DNA of 24,000 nucleotides, from positions 1 through 24,000 of the forward strand of contig DASYMP010000031.1 in assembly GCA_036009005.1 (NCBI GenBank), read 5' to 3'. The notes beneath the pieces are model-generated. The model was not told the DNA's origin. It worked only from the letters and a program-made list of their open reading frames with translations, and searched no databases. Each line of letters begins with the position of its first letter. The stretch's first letter is position 1. The DNA is from JACVRW01 sp036009005. GTDB taxonomy: Bacteria > Actinomycetota > Thermoleophilia > Solirubrobacterales > Thermoleophilaceae. Position numbers and translations under genes: made by a program. Shown here piece by piece: positions 8,689-17,148 of the stretch.

Positions 8689-10250
8689 ACATCGAATCCC
8701 CGCAGCACGACGCCCTGACCGACGACGCCCTCGCGCTCGTTGGGCGCCTCCACGAGGAGCTGGACGGCCGCCGCCGCGAGCTGCTCGACGCTCGCCAGGA
8801 GCGGCAGGCGCGCCTCGACGCCGGCGAGAGCCTCGACTTCATCAGCGCGCCGTCGGACTTCCGCGTGCCGCCGGCGCCGAGCGCGCTGCAGGACCGGCGC
8901 GTGGAGATCACGGGCCCGACCAGCCGGAAGATGGTCATAAACGCGCTGAACTCCGGCGCGCGCGGCTTCATGGCGGACTTCGAGGACTCGAACTCGCCGT
9001 ACTGGCAGAACATGGTCGACGGCCAGGTGAACCTGACCGACGCGATCGACGGCAGCATCGAGCACGACGAGAAGGACAAGCACTACGAGCTCGCGGACGA
9101 TCCCGCGGTCCTCCACGTGCGCCCGCGCGGGCTGCACCTGCCCGAGGCGCACATCCAGGTGGGCGGCGAGCCGGTGGCCGGCGCGTTCATGGACTTCGGC
9201 CTCTACGTGCACCGCAACGCGGAGGCCCTGCTCGCGCGCGGCTGGGGGCCGTACTTCTACATCCCGAAGCTCGAGGCGCCCGGCGAGGCGGCGCTCTGGC
9301 GCGATGCGTTCGTGATCGCGGAGGACGCCCTCGGGCTCGAACGCGGCACGATCCGGGCGACGGTCCTGATCGAGACGATCCCCGCCGCGTTCTGCATGGA
9401 CGCGATCCTGTACGAGCTCCGCGACCACATCACGGGGCTGAACGCCGGCCGCTGGGACTACATCTTCTCGGTGATCAAGCGCTTCCGGTCACGGCCGGAG
9501 TTCGTGACGCCGGACCGCTCCGCGGTCACGATGACCGTGCCGTTCATGAAGGCCTACAGCGACCTGGTCGTGAAGACCGCGCACGCCCGCGGCGCGCATG
9601 CGATGGGCGGGATGGCGGCCGTGATTCCGTCACGCACGGACGAGGAGGCGAACCAGCGCGCGTTCGAGTCGGTCAAGGCGGACAAGGAGCGCGAGGCGAA
9701 GAACGGCTTCGACGGTACCTGGGTGGCCCATCCGGACTCGGTGCCCGTGGCGATGGAGGCGTTCGATGCGGTGCTCGGCTCGGAACCCAATCAGGTCGGG
9801 CGGCAGCGCGATGATGTGGAGCCGTCGGCTTCCGCGCTTCTCGACGTGGCGTCCACGCCGGGTTCTCGCACCGAGGAAGGGCTTCGGTCGAATGTGAATG
9901 TCGGGATCCAGTATTTGTCGTCGTGGTTGCGTGGGAACGGCGCGGCCGCGATCTACGGGCTGATGGAGGACGCCGCCACGGCCGAGATCGCGCGCGGGCA
10001 GGTGTGGCAGTGGGTCCGCCACGAGGCCGAGCTGGACGACGGCCGCACCGTCACCTCGGACCTGGTCCGCGAGGTCGCCACCTCCGAGCTCGAGAAGATC
10101 CGCGCCGAGATCGGCGACGACGACTGGTTCGAGCGCGAGGGCCGGCCCGACCTGAGCCGCTCCCTCTTCGAACGCGTGGCACTGAGCGAGGACTTCCTGG
10201 AGTTCCTGACGCTGCCAGCCTACGAAGAACTGCTCCGCCTGGAGGACTGA
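8685..10250 (+). CDS. aceB: Malate synthase A
   Basis: 521 residues, close to E. coli AceB (533). The family signature RDHITGLNAGRWDYIF is complete at 246-261; FMADFEDSNSPYW lies near 97-109, and NVNVGIQYL and MEDAATAEIAR follow toward the C-terminus. The enzyme condenses glyoxylate with acetyl-CoA to give malate. Here it would take up the glyoxylate made by GlcDEF; no isocitrate lyase gene is seen in the window. The ATG at 8685 overlaps the ettA stop (ATGA), with a very close GAGG (8679-8682), so translation is probably coupled. The N-terminal 30 residues hold seven Asp/Glu. Codons 9783-9932 are unlike the rest of the gene: 14 of 50 end in A or T, with two TTG leucines as well. The protein stays conserved there. 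Confidence 0.95.
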   Translation: MNIESPQHDALTDDALALVGRLHEELDGRRRELLDARQERQARLDAGESLDFISAPSDFRVPPAPSALQDRRVEITGPTSRKMVINALNSGARGFMADFEDSNSPYWQNMVDGQVNLTDAIDGSIEHDEKDKHYELADDPAVLHVRPRGLHLPEAHIQVGGEPVAGAFMDFGLYVHRNAEALLARGWGPYFYIPKLEAPGEAALWRDAFVIAEDALGLERGTIRATVLIETIPAAFCMDAILYELRDHITGLNAGRWDYIFSVIKRFRSRPEFVTPDRSAVTMTVPFMKAYSDLVVKTAHARGAHAMGGMAAVIPSRTDEEANQRAFESVKADKEREAKNGFDGTWVAHPDSVPVAMEAFDAVLGSEPNQVGRQRDDVEPSASALLDVASTPGSRTEEGLRSNVNVGIQYLSSWLRGNGAAAIYGLMEDAATAEIARGQVWQWVRHEAELDDGRTVTSDLVREVATSELEKIRAEIGDDDWFEREGRPDLSRSLFERVALSEDFLEFLTLPAYEELLRLED

Positions 10251-10268
10251 AAAACAGGCCGGAAGACC

Positions 10269-10317
10269 CAGGTGGATGACAAACGTGGCGGATTCCGCAA
10301 CGATCGTCATCCACCTG
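10269..10317. terminator. Inverted repeat with nested hairpin between convergent aceB and def, likely terminator
   Basis: A perfect 12-bp stem, CAGGTGGATGAC (10269-10280) against GTCATCCACCTG (10306-10317). Within its 25-base loop is a second stem, GCGGA (10288-10292) against TCCGC (10294-10298), extended by CGT/ACG (10284-10286 with 10300-10302) across one mismatch. It lies 18 bases after the aceB stop and 69 bases beyond the def stop. There is no T-run on the plus-strand side. On the minus strand a run of five T (10254-10250) follows the stem after 14 bases. A bidirectional transcription end is the simplest reading; a protein-binding site or small mobile repeat is possible. Confidence 0.5.
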
Positions 10318-10359
10318 CGGGACTGACCCCCTCAATGCTGCCGTGCGCCGGCTGCTACG

Positions 10360-10384
10360 CAGCCGCCGAGCAGCCGCCGAGCAG
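10360..10384. repeat. Short tandem repeat, 11-bp unit, about 2.3 copies
   Basis: CAGCCGCCGAG repeats in tandem from 10360 to 10384. It is bracketed by two copies of the 12-mer CTACGCAGCCGC (10355-10366 and 10387-10398), the second of which is the end of def. It looks like slippage or short duplication at the gene's 3' edge. The rest of the 136-base gap 10251-10386 holds only the inverted repeat described separately. Confidence 0.6.
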
Positions 10385-10386
10385 GC

Positions 10387-11058
10387 CTACGCAGCCGCTT
10401 CGCGGCCGCGCTCGGCCTCGCGGAGCTCGCGCAGGGCGCGCTTGCGCTCGTCGCGCGTGGTGCGGTCCAGGATGAGGACCCCGTTGAGGTGGTCCATCTC
10501 GTGCTGGATCACGCGGGCCTCGAGGCCTGAGGCCTCCACCGTGCGGGTCTCGCCGGCCTCGTCGAGGGCGCGCACGCGCACGTGGATCGGCCGCTCCACG
10601 TCCACGGTGATCCCGGGAATCGAGAGGCAGCCCTCCTCGAGGATCTCCTGGATCTCGCTGGTCCACTCGAGCTCCGGGTTGGCGAGCGCGATGACGGGCG
10701 CCTCGGGGCCCACGCGGTAGACCAGCAGGCGCTGGGAGATACCGAGCTGCGGGGCCGCGAGGCCCACGCCGTAGGCGTCGCCCATGATGCCCGCCATCCG
10801 GCTCACCTGCTTGCGAAGCGACTCGTCGAAGCGGTCCACGGGCGTCGCGGAGGACTTGAGGATCGGATCACCGAGCCGGCGGATCAGCGACATCGCCGCG
10901 ATGCGGCGCGCCTCGGCCTCGGGATCGAGCGGCGGAGCCTCCTCGACCTCCCCCTCGACGGTGGCGTCCAGGGCGTCACCCTCGATGCCGTCGTCCTCCG
11001 GAGGCAGGGGGCCTTCGGCCTCAGCCTCGATGCGGTCGTTCTCGTGGACCTCGTCCAT
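10387..11058 (-). CDS. def: Peptide deformylase with acidic N-terminal extension
   Basis: The catalytic domain starts about residue 56 (MSLIRRLGDPIL) and has all three motifs: GVGLAAPQ at 97-104, EGCLS at 142-146 with the metal ligand Cys144, and HEMDH at 186-190 giving His186, Glu187 and His190. The enzyme removes the formyl group from nascent protein N-termini. From the ATG at 11058 the protein is 223 residues with a 55-residue extension containing 20 Asp/Glu. The extension has strong GC-ending codon bias, so it is probably translated, but a start at the ATG at 10893 would give a standard 168-residue enzyme. Neither start has a clear ribosome binding site. TACACT at 11073-11068 could be a -10 for a near-leaderless message. 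It follows priA by 34 bases; the usual neighbour fmt is not in the window. Confidence 0.92.
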   Translation of the reverse strand: MDEVHENDRIEAEAEGPLPPEDDGIEGDALDATVEGEVEEAPPLDPEAEARRIAAMSLIRRLGDPILKSSATPVDRFDESLRKQVSRMAGIMGDAYGVGLAAPQLGISQRLLVYRVGPEAPVIALANPELEWTSEIQEILEEGCLSIPGITVDVERPIHVRVRALDEAGETRTVEASGLEARVIQHEMDHLNGVLILDRTTRDERKRALRELREAERGREAAA

Positions 11059-11092
11059 CGAGAATCGAGTGTAACGCGGCGATCTCGAAGCG

Positions 11093-13270
11093 TTACTGCG
11101 GGTCCACGTCCACCGCGAAGCTCGCCGCGGCGTGCTCCCGCTGTGCCGCCACGTGCTCCACGGCGTCGCGTACCGCGGTGATCGCCTCGGTCCGTTCCTG
11201 CGAGCGGATCACGAGCTGCGCGCGGTGGCGCGCCTGTCGGCGGAACAACGGCGCCGGGCCCAGGGCGGGCACGCCGGCGCCGCTCATGAGCTCGCGGATC
11301 GCGGTGGCCGCGGCCAGCTCCGGCCCTGGCTCGGTGGACGAGCAGACCACCCGGATCAGATGCCCGTACGGCGGGTAGCGGAGCAGCTCGCGGCGGCGCA
11401 GCTCGGCCTCCAGGAAGCCCTCGGCGTCGTGGCGCGCGGCGAACTGAAGCGCCTCCGCCGAGGGATCGAGCGCCTGCACGATGACGCGGCCCCCGCGCTC
11501 GCCGCGGCCGCTGCGGCCGGCCAGCTGGGCCACGAGCGCGAAGGTGCGCTCCTCGGCCCGGAAGTCGGGGAAGCGGAGCGTGGCGTCGGCATCCAGCACG
11601 ACCCCGAGCGTCACGTCCGGGAAGTCGTGCCCCTTGGCGACCATCTGCGTGCCCACGAGCACGCCCGCCGGGGCCTCGTCGAAGCGGCGCAGCACCGTCG
11701 CGATGCCCGCGGCCGCCGCGACGTCGGAGTCGAGCCGGAAGACCGGCAGCGGCGCGACAAGCTCTTCGAGCTCGCGCTCGAGCTGCTCGGTGCCCGCCCC
11801 GTGGCGCGCCACCGACACCGAGCCGCAGTCGGGGCAGGCGCTCGGCGCGCGCTCACGGTGCCCGCAGTGGTGGCAGGCCACCTCGTCGAGCGAGCGGTGC
11901 AGTACGAGCGTCACGTCGCAGTTCGGGCACTCCCACACACGCGCGCAGCTGCGGCAGGAGAGAAAGTTCGACCAGCCGCGCCGGTTCAGCAGCACGATCG
12001 CCTTCTCCTCGCGCCGGCGCACCTCGTCGAGCGCCTGGCGCGTGCGCTCGTGAAGCGGTCCCGCCGTGCCCACCATCGCGACGAGCTCGACCGGCGGCAG
12101 CTCCCTGCCGTCGACGCGCGACGGCAGCAGGATGCGCTCGCAGCGCAGCATGCTCTCGGGACGCGGCGTAGCGCTGCCCGCCACGAGCAGCGCTCCCTCC
12201 TCCCCGGCGCGCCGCTCGGCCACGGCACGGGCGTCGTAGCGAGGATCGCCCTCCTGCTTGTACGAGCCGTCGTGTTCCTCGTCGACGATGATCAGCCCGA
12301 GGTCGTCGAACGGCGCGAACACCGCGGAGCGCGGCCCCACGCAGACGCGCGCCTCGCCGCGTCGCATCCGCCACCACTCGTCGTAGCGCTCGCGCGGCGA
12401 CAGGCGCGAGTGCATCACCGCGACCCGGTCGCCGAAGCGCTCCACGAAGCGTCCCGCGGTCTGAGGCGTGAGCGCGATCTCCGGGACCAGCACGATGGCC
12501 GACTGTCCGCGCTCGAGCGCCGCCGCGACCGAGCGCAGGTAGACCTCCGTCTTCCCGCTGCCTGTGACGCCGTGGAGGAGCAGCGGAGCGCCGGGCTCGG
12601 GTGCCGCGAGCCTCGCCTCGATCGTCTCGAAGGCGGCGCGCTGGTCACCGGTCAGCTCGACCGTGCCGGCCCGTGCGCCCACCTGTTCGACGACGGTGCG
12701 GCGTAGCGGGTCCGCGCTGCTCTCGAGCCGGAGCAGCCCGCGCCGCTCCAGGCTGCGAAGTGTGGAATGGGTGCAGCCCGTGCGGCGCGCGAGTGCGGCC
12801 GCTCCGAGCGGGGCCGCCGCCACGGCCTCAAGCGCGTCCCACTGGCGCGCCCCCATGCGCGTGCGCTCGGCGAGCGCGGTCTCGCCCGCGGGCGTGATCG
12901 TGGCGCGCAGCGAGCGCTTCGGGCGAAGCGGCCGGCCCGCGCCCGTGCCGGTTCCGGGCGGGAGCACCAGCGCCAGCCCGCGCGCGGGTGTGGACACGTA
13001 CTCGCGAGCCACCCACAGGCCGAGCGCCACGAGCGACTGAGGCACGTCCGCCTCGAGCGCCGCGATCGGCTCCGCGAGGCGCTCCAGCGGCAGCTCGCTC
13101 TCGGTTGCCACGTCGACCACCACGCCGAGGAGCCGCCGGCGCCCGAACGGCACCACCAGCATGCTGCCGACCCCCACGTCCTCGAGCGCACCCGCCAGGA
13201 GGTAGTCGAACGGCCCGCGCAGGCTGCGCGCAGGGGTCAGCGGCTCGACCTTGGCGATCACGCGCCCCAC
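11093..13270 (-). CDS. priA: Primosomal protein N' (replication restart helicase PriA)
   Basis: 725 residues, full length. The N-terminal DNA-binding region starts with the typical KVEPLTPARSLRGPFDY. The helicase motifs are intact: Walker A GVTGSGKT at 234-241, DEEH at 330-333, GSATP near 365-369, VGTQMVAKGHDFP and QLAGRSGRGERGG. Eight cysteines for two zinc sites lie inside the helicase domain: Cys439, 442, 448, 451, 466, 469, 479 and 482. PriA reloads the replisome at stalled forks. The start is GTG at 13270; a second in-frame GTG at 13261 is possible, and neither has a good ribosome binding site. It lies 29 bases after the HD-GYP gene and 34 before def, on the same strand. Many actinobacterial PriA proteins are described as lacking detectable helicase motifs, unlike this one. 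Confidence 0.95.
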   Translation of the reverse strand: MGRVIAKVEPLTPARSLRGPFDYLLAGALEDVGVGSMLVVPFGRRRLLGVVVDVATESELPLERLAEPIAALEADVPQSLVALGLWVAREYVSTPARGLALVLPPGTGTGAGRPLRPKRSLRATITPAGETALAERTRMGARQWDALEAVAAAPLGAAALARRTGCTHSTLRSLERRGLLRLESSADPLRRTVVEQVGARAGTVELTGDQRAAFETIEARLAAPEPGAPLLLHGVTGSGKTEVYLRSVAAALERGQSAIVLVPEIALTPQTAGRFVERFGDRVAVMHSRLSPRERYDEWWRMRRGEARVCVGPRSAVFAPFDDLGLIIVDEEHDGSYKQEGDPRYDARAVAERRAGEEGALLVAGSATPRPESMLRCERILLPSRVDGRELPPVELVAMVGTAGPLHERTRQALDEVRRREEKAIVLLNRRGWSNFLSCRSCARVWECPNCDVTLVLHRSLDEVACHHCGHRERAPSACPDCGSVSVARHGAGTEQLERELEELVAPLPVFRLDSDVAAAAGIATVLRRFDEAPAGVLVGTQMVAKGHDFPDVTLGVVLDADATLRFPDFRAEERTFALVAQLAGRSGRGERGGRVIVQALDPSAEALQFAARHDAEGFLEAELRRRELLRYPPYGHLIRVVCSSTEPGPELAAATAIRELMSGAGVPALGPAPLFRRQARHRAQLVIRSQERTEAITAVRDAVEHVAAQREHAAASFAVDVDPQ

Positions 13271-13299
13271 GCTATGGGGCGTGGCGGACGGCGGTCCGG

Positions 13300-14706
13300 C
13301 TAGGCGGCGGCGCGCGCGGCGCGGGACTGCTCGCGCGCCAGCACGCGCTCGAGCGCCGCGACGCAGGCGGGGTCGAAGCTCGTGCCCGACTCCTCGGTGA
13401 GCAGCGCCAGCGCGTCCTCGTGGGTCCAGGCCTCGCGGTAGACGCGCTTGGACAGGAGGGCGTCGAAGACGTCGCAGACGGCCAGGATGCGCGTCTCGAT
13501 GTCGAGGTCGGGCGCGCCCAGCCCGCGCGGGTAGCCGCTGCCGTCGAGCCGCTCGTGGTGGTCGAGCACGAGACGTCCCACCTGCGCCGAGAAGCCCAGC
13601 TCGCGCACCAGCTCGCTGCCGAGTTCCGGATGGCGCTTGATCTCGTCGTACTCAGCGTCGGTGAGCGCGCCCGGCTTCTGGAGGATCTCGTCGGGCACGG
13701 CCAGCTTGCCCACGTCGTGGAGCAGGCCGCCGACGGCCAGCTCGCGGAGCCGTACCGGCGCCAGGCCGAGCTCCTCGCCCACCTGTACCGCCCGCAGCGC
13801 CACGCCGCGGGTGTGCTCGGCGGTGTAGTCATCCTTGGCGGACAGGCGCACCAGCAGGGCGCGCACGGTCGGGCCCATGAACGCGTCCGCGGCGCTCACG
13901 AGCTCACTCGCGCGCAGATCACCGGCCAGCGGCCGCGACTGCGCGCCTCGGTGGAGGTCGAGCGCGACCGGCACGCCGACGAGCCCGATGCCGATCAGCT
14001 CCCAGGCGTGGCCCATCCACCAGCCGAGCTCGTAGTACTCGAGCAGCAGGCCCGGGAACAGCGCCACGGCGAGCAGGACCAGGCCGAATACGACCGTGAG
14101 GTCCGCAAGCCGGCGCGTGAGCAGGAAGGTGCGAGCCGCGCGTACTCCCAGCGCCGCGTAGAAGGCCACGCCGATCCAGAGCACGATCCAGGCCGGCGTG
14201 CTGGCCGCCTCCGGCACGCTCGGAACGAGTGACGGGATGAGCGCCCCCGCCAGGCCGAGCGCGACGATCACGGCGAGCAGCGCGGCCTGAAGGACGAGCA
14301 TCGGGCGCACGGCGGACGGCCGGCGCAGCTCGGGCACGGCCGCCAGGGCGAGCACCGCGCCGCCCATGGGCAGCGTGGCGGCGCCCGAGAAGGCGATCAG
14401 GCCGTTGTCGCCCACGAGGTAGCCCGGCGTCATCAGCCCGTGGATCGAGAGCAGCGCGGCCATCGAGGAGAAGGCGGTGCCGATCAGGACCGAGCGCGCA
14501 TCGCCGCGGCGCGCCCCAGCCACCGTGAGCGCCACGGCCGCGACCGCCGCGAGCCCCGCGCTCACGCCGATCGCCAGGAAGTGCACGGTGCCCGGCACCG
14601 CGACCTCGGTCTCGCCGAAGAAGTGCACGGCGGCGCCCGGTACGACGGCGCACGCCGCGAGCAGGCCGAGCATGGAGGCGGTCCGGTGGCGCAGGAGGCG
14701 GCCCAT
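13300..14706 (-). CDS. Membrane-anchored HD-GYP domain protein (likely c-di-GMP phosphodiesterase)
   Basis: 468 residues. About eight membrane segments fill residues 12-252 (roughly 12-29, 41-64, 73-94, 102-124, 137-161, 171-190, 201-225, 230-250), with histidines at 28, 42, 89 and 233 in or near them. The HD-GYP domain follows from about 285: His298, HD at 330-331 (LLHDVGKL), HHE at 383-385, DGSGYP at 388-393 and CDVFDAL near 411-417. These are the metal-binding and GYP residues of active c-di-GMP phosphodiesterases. The membrane part probably senses a signal; I do not recognise it as a named sensor domain. The frame stays open upstream to 15213, but that part is antisense to the cyclase gene; the ATG at 14706 gives a sensible membrane start. 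It is divergent from the cyclase gene by 43 bases. Confidence 0.85.
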   Translation of the reverse strand: MGRLLRHRTASMLGLLAACAVVPGAAVHFFGETEVAVPGTVHFLAIGVSAGLAAVAAVALTVAGARRGDARSVLIGTAFSSMAALLSIHGLMTPGYLVGDNGLIAFSGAATLPMGGAVLALAAVPELRRPSAVRPMLVLQAALLAVIVALGLAGALIPSLVPSVPEAASTPAWIVLWIGVAFYAALGVRAARTFLLTRRLADLTVVFGLVLLAVALFPGLLLEYYELGWWMGHAWELIGIGLVGVPVALDLHRGAQSRPLAGDLRASELVSAADAFMGPTVRALLVRLSAKDDYTAEHTRGVALRAVQVGEELGLAPVRLRELAVGGLLHDVGKLAVPDEILQKPGALTDAEYDEIKRHPELGSELVRELGFSAQVGRLVLDHHERLDGSGYPRGLGAPDLDIETRILAVCDVFDALLSKRVYREAWTHEDALALLTEESGTSFDPACVAALERVLAREQSRAARAAA

Positions 14707-14738
14707 GCAGGCGGTATCGGACGCCACGAGCGAGCCCT

Positions 14739-14743
14739 TAAGG
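14739..14743 (+). promoter_or_regulatory. Ribosome binding site deciding the cyclase start
   Basis: TAAGG lies six bases before the GTG at 14750, and is part of the 8-base palindrome CCTTAAGG (14736-14743). It favours that GTG over the next in-frame one at 14756. Confidence 0.5.
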
Positions 14744-14749
14744 CACCAT

Positions 14750-15868
14750 GTGCACGTGGGCATCGACTTCCAGGCCGAGGGACTGCTCGACGGGGCCGAC
14801 GACCGCGACGCCCGGCTCGAGCTTCTGCGCTCGCTCGAGCAGGAGGGCTTCACGCTCGAGGAGCTGCGCGAGGCCGCCGCGCAGGACCGGCTCGCGCTGC
14901 TTCCGGTCGAGCGGGTGCTCGCCGGCGAGGGGCAGCTGTACACCCCGGAGGAGCTGGCGGAGGAGACCGGCCTCGACCGCGATTTCCTCGACGACGCCGG
15001 TCGCGCTCTCGGCGTGCCGATCCGCGAGCCGGGAGAGCGCTCGATCACCGAGGACGAGCTCGAGCTGTCCCGCAGCGCGAAGGTGCTGCTCGACGCGGGG
15101 CTGCCGCCGGAGTCGTTTCTCGAGCTGACGGCGGTGATGAGCCGCTCGATGGCGAACATCGCCGCATCGTTCGCCTCGGTGTTCGGCGAGGCGCTCATCC
15201 AGCCGGGCGACACCGAACGCGACCTCGGCCTTCGCTATGCCGAGACGCTGCGCAATCTCGGCCCGCTCGCGGCGCCCACCCTCCAGCAGATGTTCAACCT
15301 GCGCATGCGCGAGGAGATGCGCGAAGCGGTGATCAGCCAGGCGGAGCTCCAGAGCGGCCGCCTCGCCGGCGCCCAGGACGTGGCGGTCGGCTTCGTGGAC
15401 ATCGTGGGCTTCACGAAGCTCGGCGAGGATGTCGGCCCCGACGAGGTGGGCACCGTCGTCCGCCAGTTCGAGCGCGCCGTGGGCGGCGCCGTGCAGCAGC
15501 CCGTCCGGCTCGTCAAGACGATCGGTGACGCCGCCATGCTGGTGGCGCCGGAGCCGGGGCCCGTGATCGACACGGTGCTCGGCCTCGTGGACCGATCGAA
15601 GGACGAGGGGCCGCTGCTCCGCGGCGGCGTGGCGTGCGGCCAGGGCCTACCGCGGGCCGGCGACTGGTACGGCCGGCCCGTGAACCTGGCGGCGCGGCTC
15701 ACGGGCTTCGCGCGGCGCGGCACGGTCGTGACCTCGAAGGAGGTCCGCCAGGCGGCCGGCGACGGCTACGACTGGTCGGCCGCGGGCAGCCGCCGCTTCA
15801 AGGGCGTGAAGGGGACCGTGGACGTGTTCCGCGTGAGGCGGCCTGGCGAAGAGGGGCCCGCGAGCTAG
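14750..15868 (+). CDS. Class III adenylate cyclase with N-terminal regulatory domain
   Basis: 372 residues from the GTG at 14750. The N-terminal 200 residues are helical and acidic (GLLDGADDRDAR, then FTLEELREAA and YTPEELAEETGL) and resemble the regulatory domain of the mycobacterial pH-responsive cyclase Rv1264. The catalytic domain has the full residue set: metal ligands Asp217 (FVDIVGFT) and Asp260 (KTIGD), adenine-selecting Lys256 and Asp305, and Asn312 and Arg316 (VNLAARL) for transition-state binding. The Lys/Asp pair predicts ATP rather than GTP as substrate and cAMP as product. There are no membrane segments, so it should be soluble. It is divergent from an HD-GYP gene and ends 12 bases before the convergent metK stop. 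Confidence 0.9.
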   Translation: MHVGIDFQAEGLLDGADDRDARLELLRSLEQEGFTLEELREAAAQDRLALLPVERVLAGEGQLYTPEELAEETGLDRDFLDDAGRALGVPIREPGERSITEDELELSRSAKVLLDAGLPPESFLELTAVMSRSMANIAASFASVFGEALIQPGDTERDLGLRYAETLRNLGPLAAPTLQQMFNLRMREEMREAVISQAELQSGRLAGAQDVAVGFVDIVGFTKLGEDVGPDEVGTVVRQFERAVGGAVQQPVRLVKTIGDAAMLVAPEPGPVIDTVLGLVDRSKDEGPLLRGGVACGQGLPRAGDWYGRPVNLAARLTGFARRGTVVTSKEVRQAAGDGYDWSAAGSRRFKGVKGTVDVFRVRRPGEEGPAS

Positions 15869-15880
15869 AGGGAGCCCGCG

Positions 15881-17122
<1,242 letters not shown>

Positions 17123-17148
17123 GAGGCGGCGAAGGGTACACATGGCAC

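Noticed and set aside
10272..10475. Small plus-strand open frame starting in the inverted repeat
   Set aside because: It runs antisense through the def 3' end, has no ribosome binding site, and is rich in Ala/Arg/Pro as expected of chance frames at this GC content.
14707..15213. Upstream extension of the HD-GYP frame giving a 637-residue protein
   Set aside because: The added part is Ser/Arg-rich and lies antisense to the well-supported adenylate cyclase gene. The ATG at 14706 begins directly before the first membrane segment.
17123..17148. SAM riboswitch upstream of metK
   Set aside because: The 26-base gap is far too short for any known SAM riboswitch class.
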